From assembly GCA_039519185.1 (NCBI GenBank), contig CM076847.1, positions 77,909,100 to 77,973,099 on the forward strand: a DNA stretch of 64,000 nt, in the 5' to 3' direction. Source of the stretch: Astragalus membranaceus (taxonomy: Eukaryota > Streptophyta > Magnoliopsida > Fabales > Fabaceae). Positions within the stretch are counted from its first letter, which is position 1, and each line of letters begins with the position of its first letter. The position numbers were made by a program, and so were the translations under genes. Below the pieces are notes generated by a model, which was given only the letters and a program-made list of their open reading frames with translations, had not been told where the DNA came from and did not search any database. Below are positions 11,632 through 21,064 of this stretch, piece by piece.

Positions 11632-13126
11632 TGTTCGCGCTCGTGTGTTTTATAATCGCAATATCAGTGCAAGTATACACGTCGTACAAGTAATAAAGTG
11701 GATAAAAGTAAGAGATCGTTCCCACGAGGATTGATTAACTTTCAGAGTTCAAGTCTTTAAAACACAAGTGAAACAGGTAATAAATCGGCACTAAAAGTAG
11801 GTGTTAAGACTAAGAACATAAATAAAACAAGTAAAGAGGAAGTGGTTGTGAAAATGGAAAAGTATGAGTTGGATTGCTGCATGCAAGTAAATCTCCTCTA
11901 GTCAGACGTTATAACGTTTACACGTTAACACGTACAAATGCTATGTTGTATAGACGTTATAACGTTTGAACGCTGTTGCAAAAGAGCTGTGCTTTTCAGT
12001 CACAAAACGTCAGAGCTTCAAGTACTAGAATTCCTATGTCTAGGTTCTAAGTAGGCCTACTCCTGTATTTTAAGTACCCACAGCAATGTCCTATGAACTA
12101 TTATCCATTCTATGTCTAGACTTAGATAAAAATGCCTAAATGTCTTTAGTGCACCTTTTCATTCACATAAATCTTTGAGTTCTTTTCATAGACCATGTCT
12201 GTACCTATGAATCTACTTGTTTTAAGTGGCCAAGTTCAAAACAAGTTTGGAAATATTAACATGCAAAGATTTAGAACGCATAAACATCAATACATCATAA
12301 CATTAAACTAGAGATTCATTACATGCAAAACAACAACCCAACTACCAATGTTTAGCTCATGCTGAGCATCCTTACAGAAATAAGAGGAGTAAAAATCCAA
12401 ATACCGTACATAGAGAAAATGAGACTAAACGCAAAAGATACGCCTAAGGGGCCTTCCTTCATGCACGATGTAAAGACGTTACAACGTCTGAGCTTTACAG
12501 TAATGGTTGCGAATGAAGATGGAAATTGGGGCCTTGAGAGAATTTAAAATGAAGAAGTCTGTGTCCAGAACTTCTTTTAGAAAACTATCTCTGAAAAATG
12601 GAGGAAGGTGGATGATGAATGGAGTCGTCCCCGTTCGCATGGTGCACCCTTGCCTTTTTGTAGAGAGAGAATAGCCATGGTCAAAAGAGGGTCACATGTT
12701 GCTGATGTCATTCCCCACCTTCCAAGTTTGCTTGCGAGTTGACTCTGCCCTGAAGTGACACCGCACTGCTACAGTGCGTCAGCCGCGTCAGTGCTGAGGA
12801 GAGAGAAGATCTTCTTCATTTCCAGATCTCTGGCCATCATTACATGCGCGCCAAAATGATATATTATTTTCTTGCTCTGCTATCCTTCTTCAGACGTGAT
12901 GAGAGACGCTGCCACGTTGGGATTACTGCACAAACACAAGAAGCATCAAAACGCTCACAAAGGCGCCAATTGGCACCAAAATGCCTAGAACTTGTAATTT
13001 AGCCCCTTTCTAACTAAAAGCAATAAACTAACATAAACTTTACTAGAAACAACCTACTATTGCCAGAGAACTTGCATGATTTAATTTTGAATAAGTATAA
13101 ATAACTCATATAAATATGAGTTATCA
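11632..13126 (-). repeat. Athila-1 3' LTR
   Basis: On the minus strand it runs TGATAACTC…CGCGAACA. It differs from the other copy at two places I can find (near 12418 and 12469 against 23694 and 23745). Four dyad words or variants lie in it, at 11904, 11952, 12474 and 12904. Its start is palindromic (AACTCATATTTATATGAGTT). Confidence 0.97.
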
Positions 13127-13139
13127 CACCCCCAAACTT
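13127..13139 (-). other. Athila-1 polypurine tract
   Basis: On the minus strand AAGTTTGGGGGTG directly precedes the 3' LTR. The identical tract precedes the 3' LTR of Athila-2 (38353-38365). It would prime plus-strand DNA synthesis. Confidence 0.85.
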
Positions 13140-14470
13140 AAACCATTGCTTGTCCTCAAGCAATTGAAATACAACATATGAAAAGATGCAAGAAACTAAA
13201 TGCACCAACAGTTTACACCCTGCTCATCTATTTTTGATCAAAATTTATACTCAAGGGGCTAATTTCTTCAGACTTACACTACACACTCACGCACCAATGC
13301 ACAATTACATTCTAGATTCATTACTGCCCAAAGTGAGTGTGTGATCTCTGTATCAATTCTTTTCCTAGCTAGGTTCAGAAGCTACCCTAGCCTATGAAAG
13401 AGTGGTTTCCAAATGGTGAGAGTATAACATCTTTCAAAACAAAGAGTAGGCTAACATTTTCACATAAGACATGAGGGTTATTTGAAGCACAACAAAGGTC
13501 TTATCTTGGGCGCTAGGACTAGATTAGTGCAAACTACTTTTCTGACTCACACAACGCAAAACACACACAGCTGCAACCCCTCATTACTGAGCAATTTTTC
13601 TTTTGATTTTCTTCACTTTTGGTTTGGAGTTTTTGTGATTTTCTCCTTTTTGATCCTTTGGATTTGACAATTTTGGATTGAGATATTTGGGGTACCCAGT
13701 ATTTGTTTCGGGAAATTGCAGCAAACACAGAGGGCATGTGAATTTTTCCACTTATTTGAAACAACACACACTTTTTGGTCTTTTTGGAGTAGACGTTATA
13801 ACGTGTATATGAGAGACGCTACAACGTTTGATAACACAGAACACAACACACAAACACACACGGCATACATTATAACGTTACGGGTAGACGTTACAACGCT
13901 GCACTCACACTACACATGCACTAATCACCCTACAGTCTTTGCACCCAGCCTTAGTACAACCTGATATACCCCCAAACTTAGTTTCTACTGCTACTCTAAG
14001 TTTTTAATCAAGTTTTACACTCACCAAAGTCAACCAAAACTAGCTTTGCATCAAATAGTCCTTAGCTAACTAGGTTTTCCTTAAAACAGAGTTTGTGCGG
14101 AAGCAGTAATCAATTCTATTCATCTAAGCATGCATCAGCTACTCACACAAAGTCACACATAGCTATTCTTAGATTTAGCCCAAAGAGAAACATTTTTGAT
14201 AATTACTTGAGTAGGGAAGGTAAACTGATTTTGCATTTGATTTTATGCATACACAAAACATAAAAATGATCCTCCCCCCCCCCAAACAGAAAGATGAGCA
14301 GTGTCCCCACTGCTCACTGAATTTGAAAAATGAGAGAGGAACATTCACACAAAACAGAAACAAAACAACTACTGACTACTAACTCTCTAGACGTTGTAAC
14401 GTCTGGACAGCTATTTATTTGAACTGAAATTGCAAACTATAACTATACTACTGCTAAAAAGAGGGCTAAC
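13140..14470 (-). other. Athila-1 3' UTR
   Basis: About 1.3 kb between the ORF3 stop and the polypurine tract, with no convincing ORF. A cluster of four dyad words lies at 13791-13901 and a perfect one at 14389-14404. Confidence 0.7.
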
Positions 14471-16579
14471 TTACTTGTTCAGAGCACCGGACCTGAGCCT
14501 TCCACTTTGTCTGGCTGGGATGCTTGCTTGCACAGTCTTCTTTTTCTTTTCCTTCTTCTTCTTTTCTCCTTCACCGTCACCAGCATCAACTGAGACTTCA
14601 GTTTCTTGGGGCCTCTTTACACTGCTCTCAGCAACTCTTTTCTTTGCTTCCTCCCATGCTTTCTGCTTTTCCAGCTCTGCAGGATGAATCTGCTGCTGCT
14701 CTTTGGGTTCCCCCTGGGCTTTTTCAACCTCTGCCTCTTGAGACGTTGTAACGTCTGCAGCTTTTTCTTCAGCAACAACAGCAGGAGCATTCTCTGAACC
14801 ACTAGCAGCGACAAATGCTGCACTGGTGGTTGTTGCTGGCTTGTTTTTAGCAGCTTCAGATTTCTTTTTTACCTGCAACTTTTGCCTTTTGGTTGCAGGA
14901 GCATCAACTAGTTGTTCTTCTTCTTCACCATGTCTTGCTTCTTCACTTGCGGCGGCTACTTCACGCCTTTTCTTCTTGCCAAATGGACTCTGGGTGGGTA
15001 CAGTCTTGAATCTTTGCCTTTTGGGTGGGGGAATGAGTTGTGGGTCTGGGTTGGTTTCAACAGCAGATGGGTTAGACGTAGTCACGTCTGCACTTGTTAC
15101 TTCTGGAATGGATGGTTGTGATGACTCTTTAGTTGGTTCAGGTTGAGTGGGGGTTGGTTTTGAAATGGGTTGATCTTGAAGTTCAGATTGTGGTGTTTTG
15201 GGGATGTTTTGGTCATGGGTGGGTTGGGTTTTAGCTGAGGGTTGGGATTGTTTGTCTTTTGGTGATGGAGGTGTGGGTTGGGCTGGTTCTTTGAGTGTTT
15301 GGGTTGGTGGAGAGTCAGCCTCAATATCAGTCTTATCACTGGAACTTCCTTTCTCTTCTGAATGTGTTTCATCATCACTTAGGATTTCCCTACTCACCTT
15401 CTTTGATTCCTCTGCATCACTCTCACTGATGCTATCCATATCAGCTGATTTAAGTTCTTCTTCCTCACTACTTACCTTCTTTTGCTCTTTCTTTGCTGGG
15501 ATCTTTCTTTTTGTGGCTGGTTTTCTTGTTTTCTTGACTTTTTCCTTCTTCACTTTCTTGGGGTTCATTGTTGATAGGAGTATGTTGTCTTCATCTTCCT
15601 CTTGCATCCAATCTGGAAGTGCTGGTTCTTCAATCACCATCTTGCCTTTTGTTGTTTGTGCATTCACCTTCTTTTGCCACTCAAATTGCTCCTTGACAAA
15701 CTTGGCTAGGCTGTTTTGCTGGTCTACCAGACGTTGTAACGTCTGCGCATCAACTGACGTGGTAGCATCTGCAGCTCTCTGCCTAGCTTTGAACTTTGTA
15801 GAGAATGCCCCTTGGGGTTCCTCTCTTAGCTCAGATGCTTCAATCTCCACTCCAGCTTCCATGCAGAGATCAGTGATTAAACAAGGGAAGTATAGGTATC
15901 CATCCTTCCTGTTCTGCCATTTGTTTATCTCCCTGTTGATGAGCTTACCCACCTCAATCTTATCTCTTGACATAATGGCATCAATAGCAATCAGCCTCTC
16001 TTTATCAACCCAGAGGGTGTGAGAAGTGGGTATCAAGCAATGCCTAATGAAATGAAACCAAGCACTGGCCTCATCACAAAGGTATCTCTTCAAAATTTTG
16101 AATTCATTCCCATGGTCGCCTCTTCGCTCCCAAACAGCTCCTTCAACACATATCCTTTCTTTGATTTCAGTCATCTCTGCCACTCCGTAAGTCTTTTGAT
16201 TCACCTCAACTACCTTGCCATAGTAACCTAGCCCAAAGTAGTCATTTATGACTCTTACACCAAATTTGACTTCTTCTCCTCGAACGATGGAGGTGCTTGA
16301 AAGTTCTCCATCGGTTCTTTCAACGATTCCTTTGTAAAAGTCATGCACCAGAGTTGCAATGTATTCCTTTCTGTGAACTACAAATTTCTGCCATCCCAAT
16401 GCTGTCACTGTTGCGAGAAAGTCAGGATTTGGGTTTTCCAAGTTGAAGCCCCTTTCTGGCAGCAGGGCTTTCTTCTTTGAAGGAATGGGGATTTCTGGAT
16501 TTGGAACAGAGGAAGAACTTGGGTTGACATTCTTTCCTTTACCAGATGATTTTACTGCAGCTTGCTTGGTTTTAGTCAT
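14471..16579 (-). CDS. Athila-1 ORF3 ('env-like' position), 702 aa
   Basis: Uninterrupted 702-codon ORF from ATG 16579, downstream of pol, where Athila, Calypso and Cyclops elements carry their so-called env-like gene. Residues about 35-270 form a conserved region (RGFN.ENPNPDFLATV, LVHDFYKGIVER, GYLYFPCLITDLC) that I associate with the 'putative plant transposon protein' family. It is also seen in Athila-2 ORF3. The C-terminal half is low-complexity, rich in Lys, Glu, Pro, Ser and Thr. I see no signal peptide, no membrane-spanning segment and no furin-like context. The highly charged sequence with KKKRR-like clusters (near KKKEKKKK at the end) looks nuclear or nucleic-acid binding rather than an envelope protein. 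Three dyad words encode DVTTS or ATTS motifs. The role is unknown. Confidence 0.9.
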   Translation of the reverse strand: MTKTKQAAVKSSGKGKNVNPSSSSVPNPEIPIPSKKKALLPERGFNLENPNPDFLATVTALGWQKFVVHRKEYIATLVHDFYKGIVERTDGELSSTSIVRGEEVKFGVRVINDYFGLGYYGKVVEVNQKTYGVAEMTEIKERICVEGAVWERRGDHGNEFKILKRYLCDEASAWFHFIRHCLIPTSHTLWVDKERLIAIDAIMSRDKIEVGKLINREINKWQNRKDGYLYFPCLITDLCMEAGVEIEASELREEPQGAFSTKFKARQRAADATTSVDAQTLQRLVDQQNSLAKFVKEQFEWQKKVNAQTTKGKMVIEEPALPDWMQEEDEDNILLSTMNPKKVKKEKVKKTRKPATKRKIPAKKEQKKVSSEEEELKSADMDSISESDAEESKKVSREILSDDETHSEEKGSSSDKTDIEADSPPTQTLKEPAQPTPPSPKDKQSQPSAKTQPTHDQNIPKTPQSELQDQPISKPTPTQPEPTKESSQPSIPEVTSADVTTSNPSAVETNPDPQLIPPPKRQRFKTVPTQSPFGKKKRREVAAASEEARHGEEEEQLVDAPATKRQKLQVKKKSEAAKNKPATTTSAAFVAASGSENAPAVVAEEKAADVTTSQEAEVEKAQGEPKEQQQIHPAELEKQKAWEEAKKRVAESSVKRPQETEVSVDAGDGEGEKKKKEKKKKTVQASIPARQSGRLRSGALNK

Positions 16580-17098
16580 GGTGATTGTATGAGTTTTCTG
16601 GAGAGTGGGGGATTTGAGATTTGAGATTTGGGATTTGGGATTTGGGATTTGGGAGAAGGGATAAGATTGCGGTTTCTGAAAGTGTATGAAGGTGGTTTTG
16701 ATGATTGTAACTGGTGTGTGTTTATTGGGGAGGTTTTATGGGAAGTTGAGAAGTAGGTGGTGGCGTGGGTTTGGGAAAAAGGGGTAACCGTTGGAAGTGA
16801 CGTCATGGTCACTTTGGCAGTCACGTCTAAAAAAAATCATTAAAAATTGTTTCATTTGAAAACTACTTGACTCATTTTCTTTTCTTTTTCATTTAAAACT
16901 TTACCCAGGCAGCGAACGTGACAACATCCTAGACACGCAGAGACGTTATAACGTTTATACTACTTCAGCTCCCATTCCTGCACAAAACAAAAATTTAAAG
17001 ACACAAAATTGCTGGTTAGTTAAAACCATTGGGTTGCCTCCCAAGAGCGCTTGCTTTAAGAGTCTTCAGCCAGACTATCCCCCTTTTTTTTTTTGAAT
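16580..17098 (-). other. Athila-1 spacer between pol and ORF3
   Basis: 520 bases with a dyad word at 16941-16956 and short GGGATTTGGGATTT-type repeats near 16614-16650. How ORF3 is expressed (splicing or another route) cannot be seen from the sequence. Confidence 0.6.
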
Positions 17099-20000
17099 TC
17101 AGGGGTTGTTGAGAGCCACTGTGGTCTTGTCCCTAACCACATGTTCTCCATAGTAATGCTTCACTCTTTGGCCATTGACTTTGAAAATGGAATTTGTTTT
17201 CTCATCAAACAGGTCCACAGCACCATGAGGATAGACTTTTACCAGCTTGAAAGGTCCTGACCATCTTGATTTTAACTTCCCAGGGAACAACTTTAACCTT
17301 GAATTAAACAACAAAACTGATTGTCCTTCTACTAGCTCTCTTCTTTGAATTTTCTGATCGTGCCACTTCTTGGTTTTCTCTTTATACATTTTTGAATTCT
17401 CATAGGCAGTGTGCCTGAATTCATCTAGCTCATTTAGTTGAAGGAGCCTTGCTTCTCCAGCCTTTGAATGATCTAAGTTCAGTTGCTTCAGTACCCAGTG
17501 AGCTTTGTGTTGGAGTTCAATGGGCAGGTGGCAAGCTTTTCCGAAGACTAACTTGTATGGTGACATGCCCAGTGGTGTCTTAAATGCTGTCCTGTACGCC
17601 CACAATGCATCATCAAGGTGCAGGGACCAATCCTTCCTGTTTGGACCAACCATCTTCTCAAGTATCCTTTTAATCTCTCTGTTGGAAATTTCTACTTGAC
17701 CACTTGTCTGTGGGTGATAAGCTGTAGCAATTTTGTGCTTCACTCCGTACTTAGCCAATAGGTTTTCAATCAGCTTGTTACAGAAGTGAGAGCCTTCATC
17801 ACTGATTATAGCTCTTGGAGCACCAAATCTTGTGAAGATGTTTTGCTTCAGGAATTTGCTGACTGATTTGGCCTCATTATTGGGCAATGCAATGGCTTCC
17901 ACCCATTTTGACACATAATCCACAGCTACCAAAATGTATAAATTTCCATGAGACATAGGAAATGGCCCCATGAAGTCCATTCCCCAAACATCAAACAGTT
18001 CCACTTCAAGGATATTTGTCAATGGCATTTCTTGCTTGTTGGAGATGTTTCCAGTTCTTTGGCATTTATCACAGCTTTTCACTAATTCATGAGCATCTTT
18101 GAAGAGTGTTGGCCAATAGTATCCTGACTGTAACACCTTTGCTGCAGTTCTGGTTCCTCCAAAATGTCCTCCATAAGGTGATGCATGACATTGTTGTAAT
18201 ACATGGAGTTGTTCCTCTTCAGCCAGGCATCTCCTAAGCAACTGATCTTGACACATCTTATACAAATAGGGTTCATCCCAAAAATAGTGCTTCACGGTGT
18301 GGAAGAATTTTTTTCTTTGCTGATGGTTGAAATCCACAGGCACAATCTTGCTGACTAGGAAGTTAACTATATCAGCATACCAGGGAGCAGTAGCGTCAGA
18401 CGTTATAACGTTTGAAGAAATTGTCATAGACGTGGTAACGTCTTCAGCTACTGTGGATACTGTCAGCAGTTTTTCATCAGGGAAATTTTCTTTTATCTCT
18501 TCTGCACCTGTACCTGCATCAACATTCTCAAGCCTAGAAAGATGATCAGCAACTTGGTTCTCCACCCACTTTTTATCACGAATTTCCAAGTCAAATTCTT
18601 GGAGGAGGAGAACCCATCTAATGAGTCGTGGCTTTGCATCTTTTTTAGAAATCAAATACTTGATGGCTGAGTGATCAGTAAAAACAATAACTTTTGCACC
18701 CACCAAGTATGATCGAAATTTGTCAAAAGCAAATACAACAGCCAGTAACTCTTTCTCAGTTACAGTATAATTTAATTGGGCATCATCTAAAGTTTTACTA
18801 GCATAATAGATAGAGTGAAAAATTTTGCCATACCTTTGACCCAATACGGCCCCCACAGCGTAGTCACTCGCATCACACATTAATTCAAATGGTTTGGACC
18901 AGTCAGGAGTGACTATCACAGGAGCTGTTACAAGGGCAGTCTTCAATTTCTGGAAGGCTTCATGACAATGCTCATCAAAGTTGAAGACGTTATCACGTTG
19001 CAGCAGTAGACACAAAGGTTTGGAAATTTTTGAGAAATCCTTGATAAACCTTCTGTAAAAACCAGCATGTCCTAAGAAACTTCTAATACCTTTGACAGTG
19101 GTGGGTGGAGGTAATTTGTCAATAACATCAATTTTTGCTTTATCAACCTCCAACCCTTTCTTTGAAATCTTGTGCCCTAAAACAATTCCCTCTTGAACCA
19201 TAAAGTGACATTTCTCCCAGTTGAGTACTAAGTTGGTTTCTTCACACCTTATTAAGACTCCTTCTAAGTTATCCAAGCATGCCTTGTATGAGTCTCCATA
19301 GACTGAAAAGTCATCCATGAAAACTTCCATGGATTTTTCAATAAAATCTGAGAATAAAGCCATCATACACCTCTGAAATGTTGCAGGTGCATTACACAAT
19401 CCGAATGGCATCCTTCTGAAGGCAAAGGTATCATAAGGACAAGTGAATGTGGTCTTCTCTTGGTCCTCAGGCACAATAGCTATCTGGTTATATCCTGAGT
19501 AACCATCAAGGAAACAATAGAATTCTTTGCCTGCAAGTCTATCCAACATCTGGTCAATAAATGGCAGAGGAAAATGGTCCTTCTTGGTTGCTTTGTTCAG
19601 CTTCCTGTAGTCCATACATATCCTCCATCCAGTCACTGTTCTTGTTGGAATCAACTCATTTTTGTCATTGGTCACCACAGTAACTCCACCCTTTTTTGGT
19701 ACACATTGAACTGGGCTCACCCATGAGCTATCACTAATTGGATAAATGATTCCTGCATCTAACCATTTGATGATTTCCTTCTTGACCACCTCTTTCATTA
19801 TCGGGTTCAATCGCCTTTGTCCTTCAATGCTGTTCTTAGCATTCTCTTCTAAGACAATTCTGTGCATACAGATTGTGGGACTGATACCCTTGATATCTGC
19901 CATTTGCCAACCAATGGCTTTCTTGTGCCTTTTCAAGGTGCTAATGAGATCACTTTCCTGCTCTTGTGAGAGGTTAGAAGAAATGATCACTGGTAAAGAA

Positions 20001-21064
20001 TCATTTTCCCCTAAAAAGGCATACTTCAGGTGATCAGGCAACACTTTCAATTCCAGAGTGGGTGGTTCTTCAATGGATGGTACTATCTTCTTGAGATTGG
20101 AGTCTTCTTGCCCCAAAGATTCATACTTCTTTGTCCACACCCTGGGTACATGGGAGTTAGACGTGACAACGTCTGTGGTTGACGTTGTAACGTTTAACGG
20201 ATCAGCTTCTTCTGATAACAACTCTTGAATCTCATCATTGCCCAGAATCTTCTCCAAGTGGTCATTATCTTTATTGAATTGCTTTTGAACCACATGGTCA
20301 AGGGCAACCACAAAGGAACATTCCTCTGTGTTAGGTTCTGGATACTTGACTGCGTTGAGGACGTTGAACTTGACTTCTTGGTCATTGACCCTCATGATTA
20401 ATTCTCCCTTCTGCACATCAATGAGTGTCCTTCCAGTGGCTAGAAATGGTCGCCCCAAGATGATAGGAACTTCCTTATCTGCATCAAAATCCAAAATAAC
20501 AAAGTCCACTGGAAAAACGAATTTGTCAACTTTAATCAAAACATCTTCTAATATGCCCTCAGGATAAACTCTACTTTTATCAGCTAATGTAAGACTTAAA
20601 GAAGTAGGTCTGGCAGTTCCTATACCAAGTTTTTCATAAATGGACTTGGGCATCAAGTTAATACTTACCCCCAAGTCGCATAAAGCTTTGCCAAGGTAAA
20701 AATCTCCAATGGAGCATGGTATAGTAAAACTGCCAGGATCTTTCAGTTTTCTAGGGAGTTTATTCTGCATGATTAAGCTACATTCTTCAGTTAACGCAAT
20801 AGTTTCAAACTCCCCTAGCCTTCTTCTTTTGGTGATGATATCCTTTAGGAACTTGGCATAGTTTGGCATCTGCTGTAGAGCTTCAACTAAGGGAAGGTTT
20901 ATGTGTAGCTGTTTTAGCATCTCCATGAACTTGCTGAATTGCTTGTCTTCATGAGCTTTCTTTAGTCTTTGAGGGTAGGGTGGAGGAGGATATTCAGGTA
21001 CAAGCTTTGGAACAGTCTTGATTCCTGGTTCAGAACTAGACGTTGTAACGTCTGGCTTAGACAT
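17099..21064 (-). CDS. Athila-1 pol polyprotein (PR-RT-RH-IN), intact
   Basis: About 1,321 codons from ATG 21064 without a stop (residue numbers here count one upstream GTG codon). Aspartic protease: CDLGVSINLMP near residue 130. Reverse transcriptase about 455-640: MDYRKLNK, MPFGLCNAPATFQR and the catalytic FMDD at 583-586. RNase H about 728-845 (CDASDYAVGAVL, FTDHSAIKYL). Integrase: zinc finger (H961, H968, C999, C1002), catalytic Asp in VWGMDFMGPF (1031), Asp in ISDEGSHF and Glu in SGQVEISNREI. A C-terminal region ends near HYYGEHVV. DVTTS-like words lie in the linkers at residues 6-10, 292-303 and 876-890. The frame is -1 relative to gag, whose stop overlaps this ATG. Confidence 0.95.
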   Translation of the reverse strand: MSKPDVTTSSSEPGIKTVPKLVPEYPPPPYPQRLKKAHEDKQFSKFMEMLKQLHINLPLVEALQQMPNYAKFLKDIITKRRRLGEFETIALTEECSLIMQNKLPRKLKDPGSFTIPCSIGDFYLGKALCDLGVSINLMPKSIYEKLGIGTARPTSLSLTLADKSRVYPEGILEDVLIKVDKFVFPVDFVILDFDADKEVPIILGRPFLATGRTLIDVQKGELIMRVNDQEVKFNVLNAVKYPEPNTEECSFVVALDHVVQKQFNKDNDHLEKILGNDEIQELLSEEADPLNVTTSTTDVVTSNSHVPRVWTKKYESLGQEDSNLKKIVPSIEEPPTLELKVLPDHLKYAFLGENDSLPVIISSNLSQEQESDLISTLKRHKKAIGWQMADIKGISPTICMHRIVLEENAKNSIEGQRRLNPIMKEVVKKEIIKWLDAGIIYPISDSSWVSPVQCVPKKGGVTVVTNDKNELIPTRTVTGWRICMDYRKLNKATKKDHFPLPFIDQMLDRLAGKEFYCFLDGYSGYNQIAIVPEDQEKTTFTCPYDTFAFRRMPFGLCNAPATFQRCMMALFSDFIEKSMEVFMDDFSVYGDSYKACLDNLEGVLIRCEETNLVLNWEKCHFMVQEGIVLGHKISKKGLEVDKAKIDVIDKLPPPTTVKGIRSFLGHAGFYRRFIKDFSKISKPLCLLLQRDNVFNFDEHCHEAFQKLKTALVTAPVIVTPDWSKPFELMCDASDYAVGAVLGQRYGKIFHSIYYASKTLDDAQLNYTVTEKELLAVVFAFDKFRSYLVGAKVIVFTDHSAIKYLISKKDAKPRLIRWVLLLQEFDLEIRDKKWVENQVADHLSRLENVDAGTGAEEIKENFPDEKLLTVSTVAEDVTTSMTISSNVITSDATAPWYADIVNFLVSKIVPVDFNHQQRKKFFHTVKHYFWDEPYLYKMCQDQLLRRCLAEEEQLHVLQQCHASPYGGHFGGTRTAAKVLQSGYYWPTLFKDAHELVKSCDKCQRTGNISNKQEMPLTNILEVELFDVWGMDFMGPFPMSHGNLYILVAVDYVSKWVEAIALPNNEAKSVSKFLKQNIFTRFGAPRAIISDEGSHFCNKLIENLLAKYGVKHKIATAYHPQTSGQVEISNREIKRILEKMVGPNRKDWSLHLDDALWAYRTAFKTPLGMSPYKLVFGKACHLPIELQHKAHWVLKQLNLDHSKAGEARLLQLNELDEFRHTAYENSKMYKEKTKKWHDQKIQRRELVEGQSVLLFNSRLKLFPGKLKSRWSGPFKLVKVYPHGAVDLFDEKTNSIFKVNGQRVKHYYGEHVVRDKTTVALNNP

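Noticed and set aside
15198..16022. 274-codon + strand ORF opposite Athila-1 ORF3
   Set aside because: Shadow of ORF3: Ser/Phe/Leu-rich translation produced by the Glu/Lys-rich coding strand.
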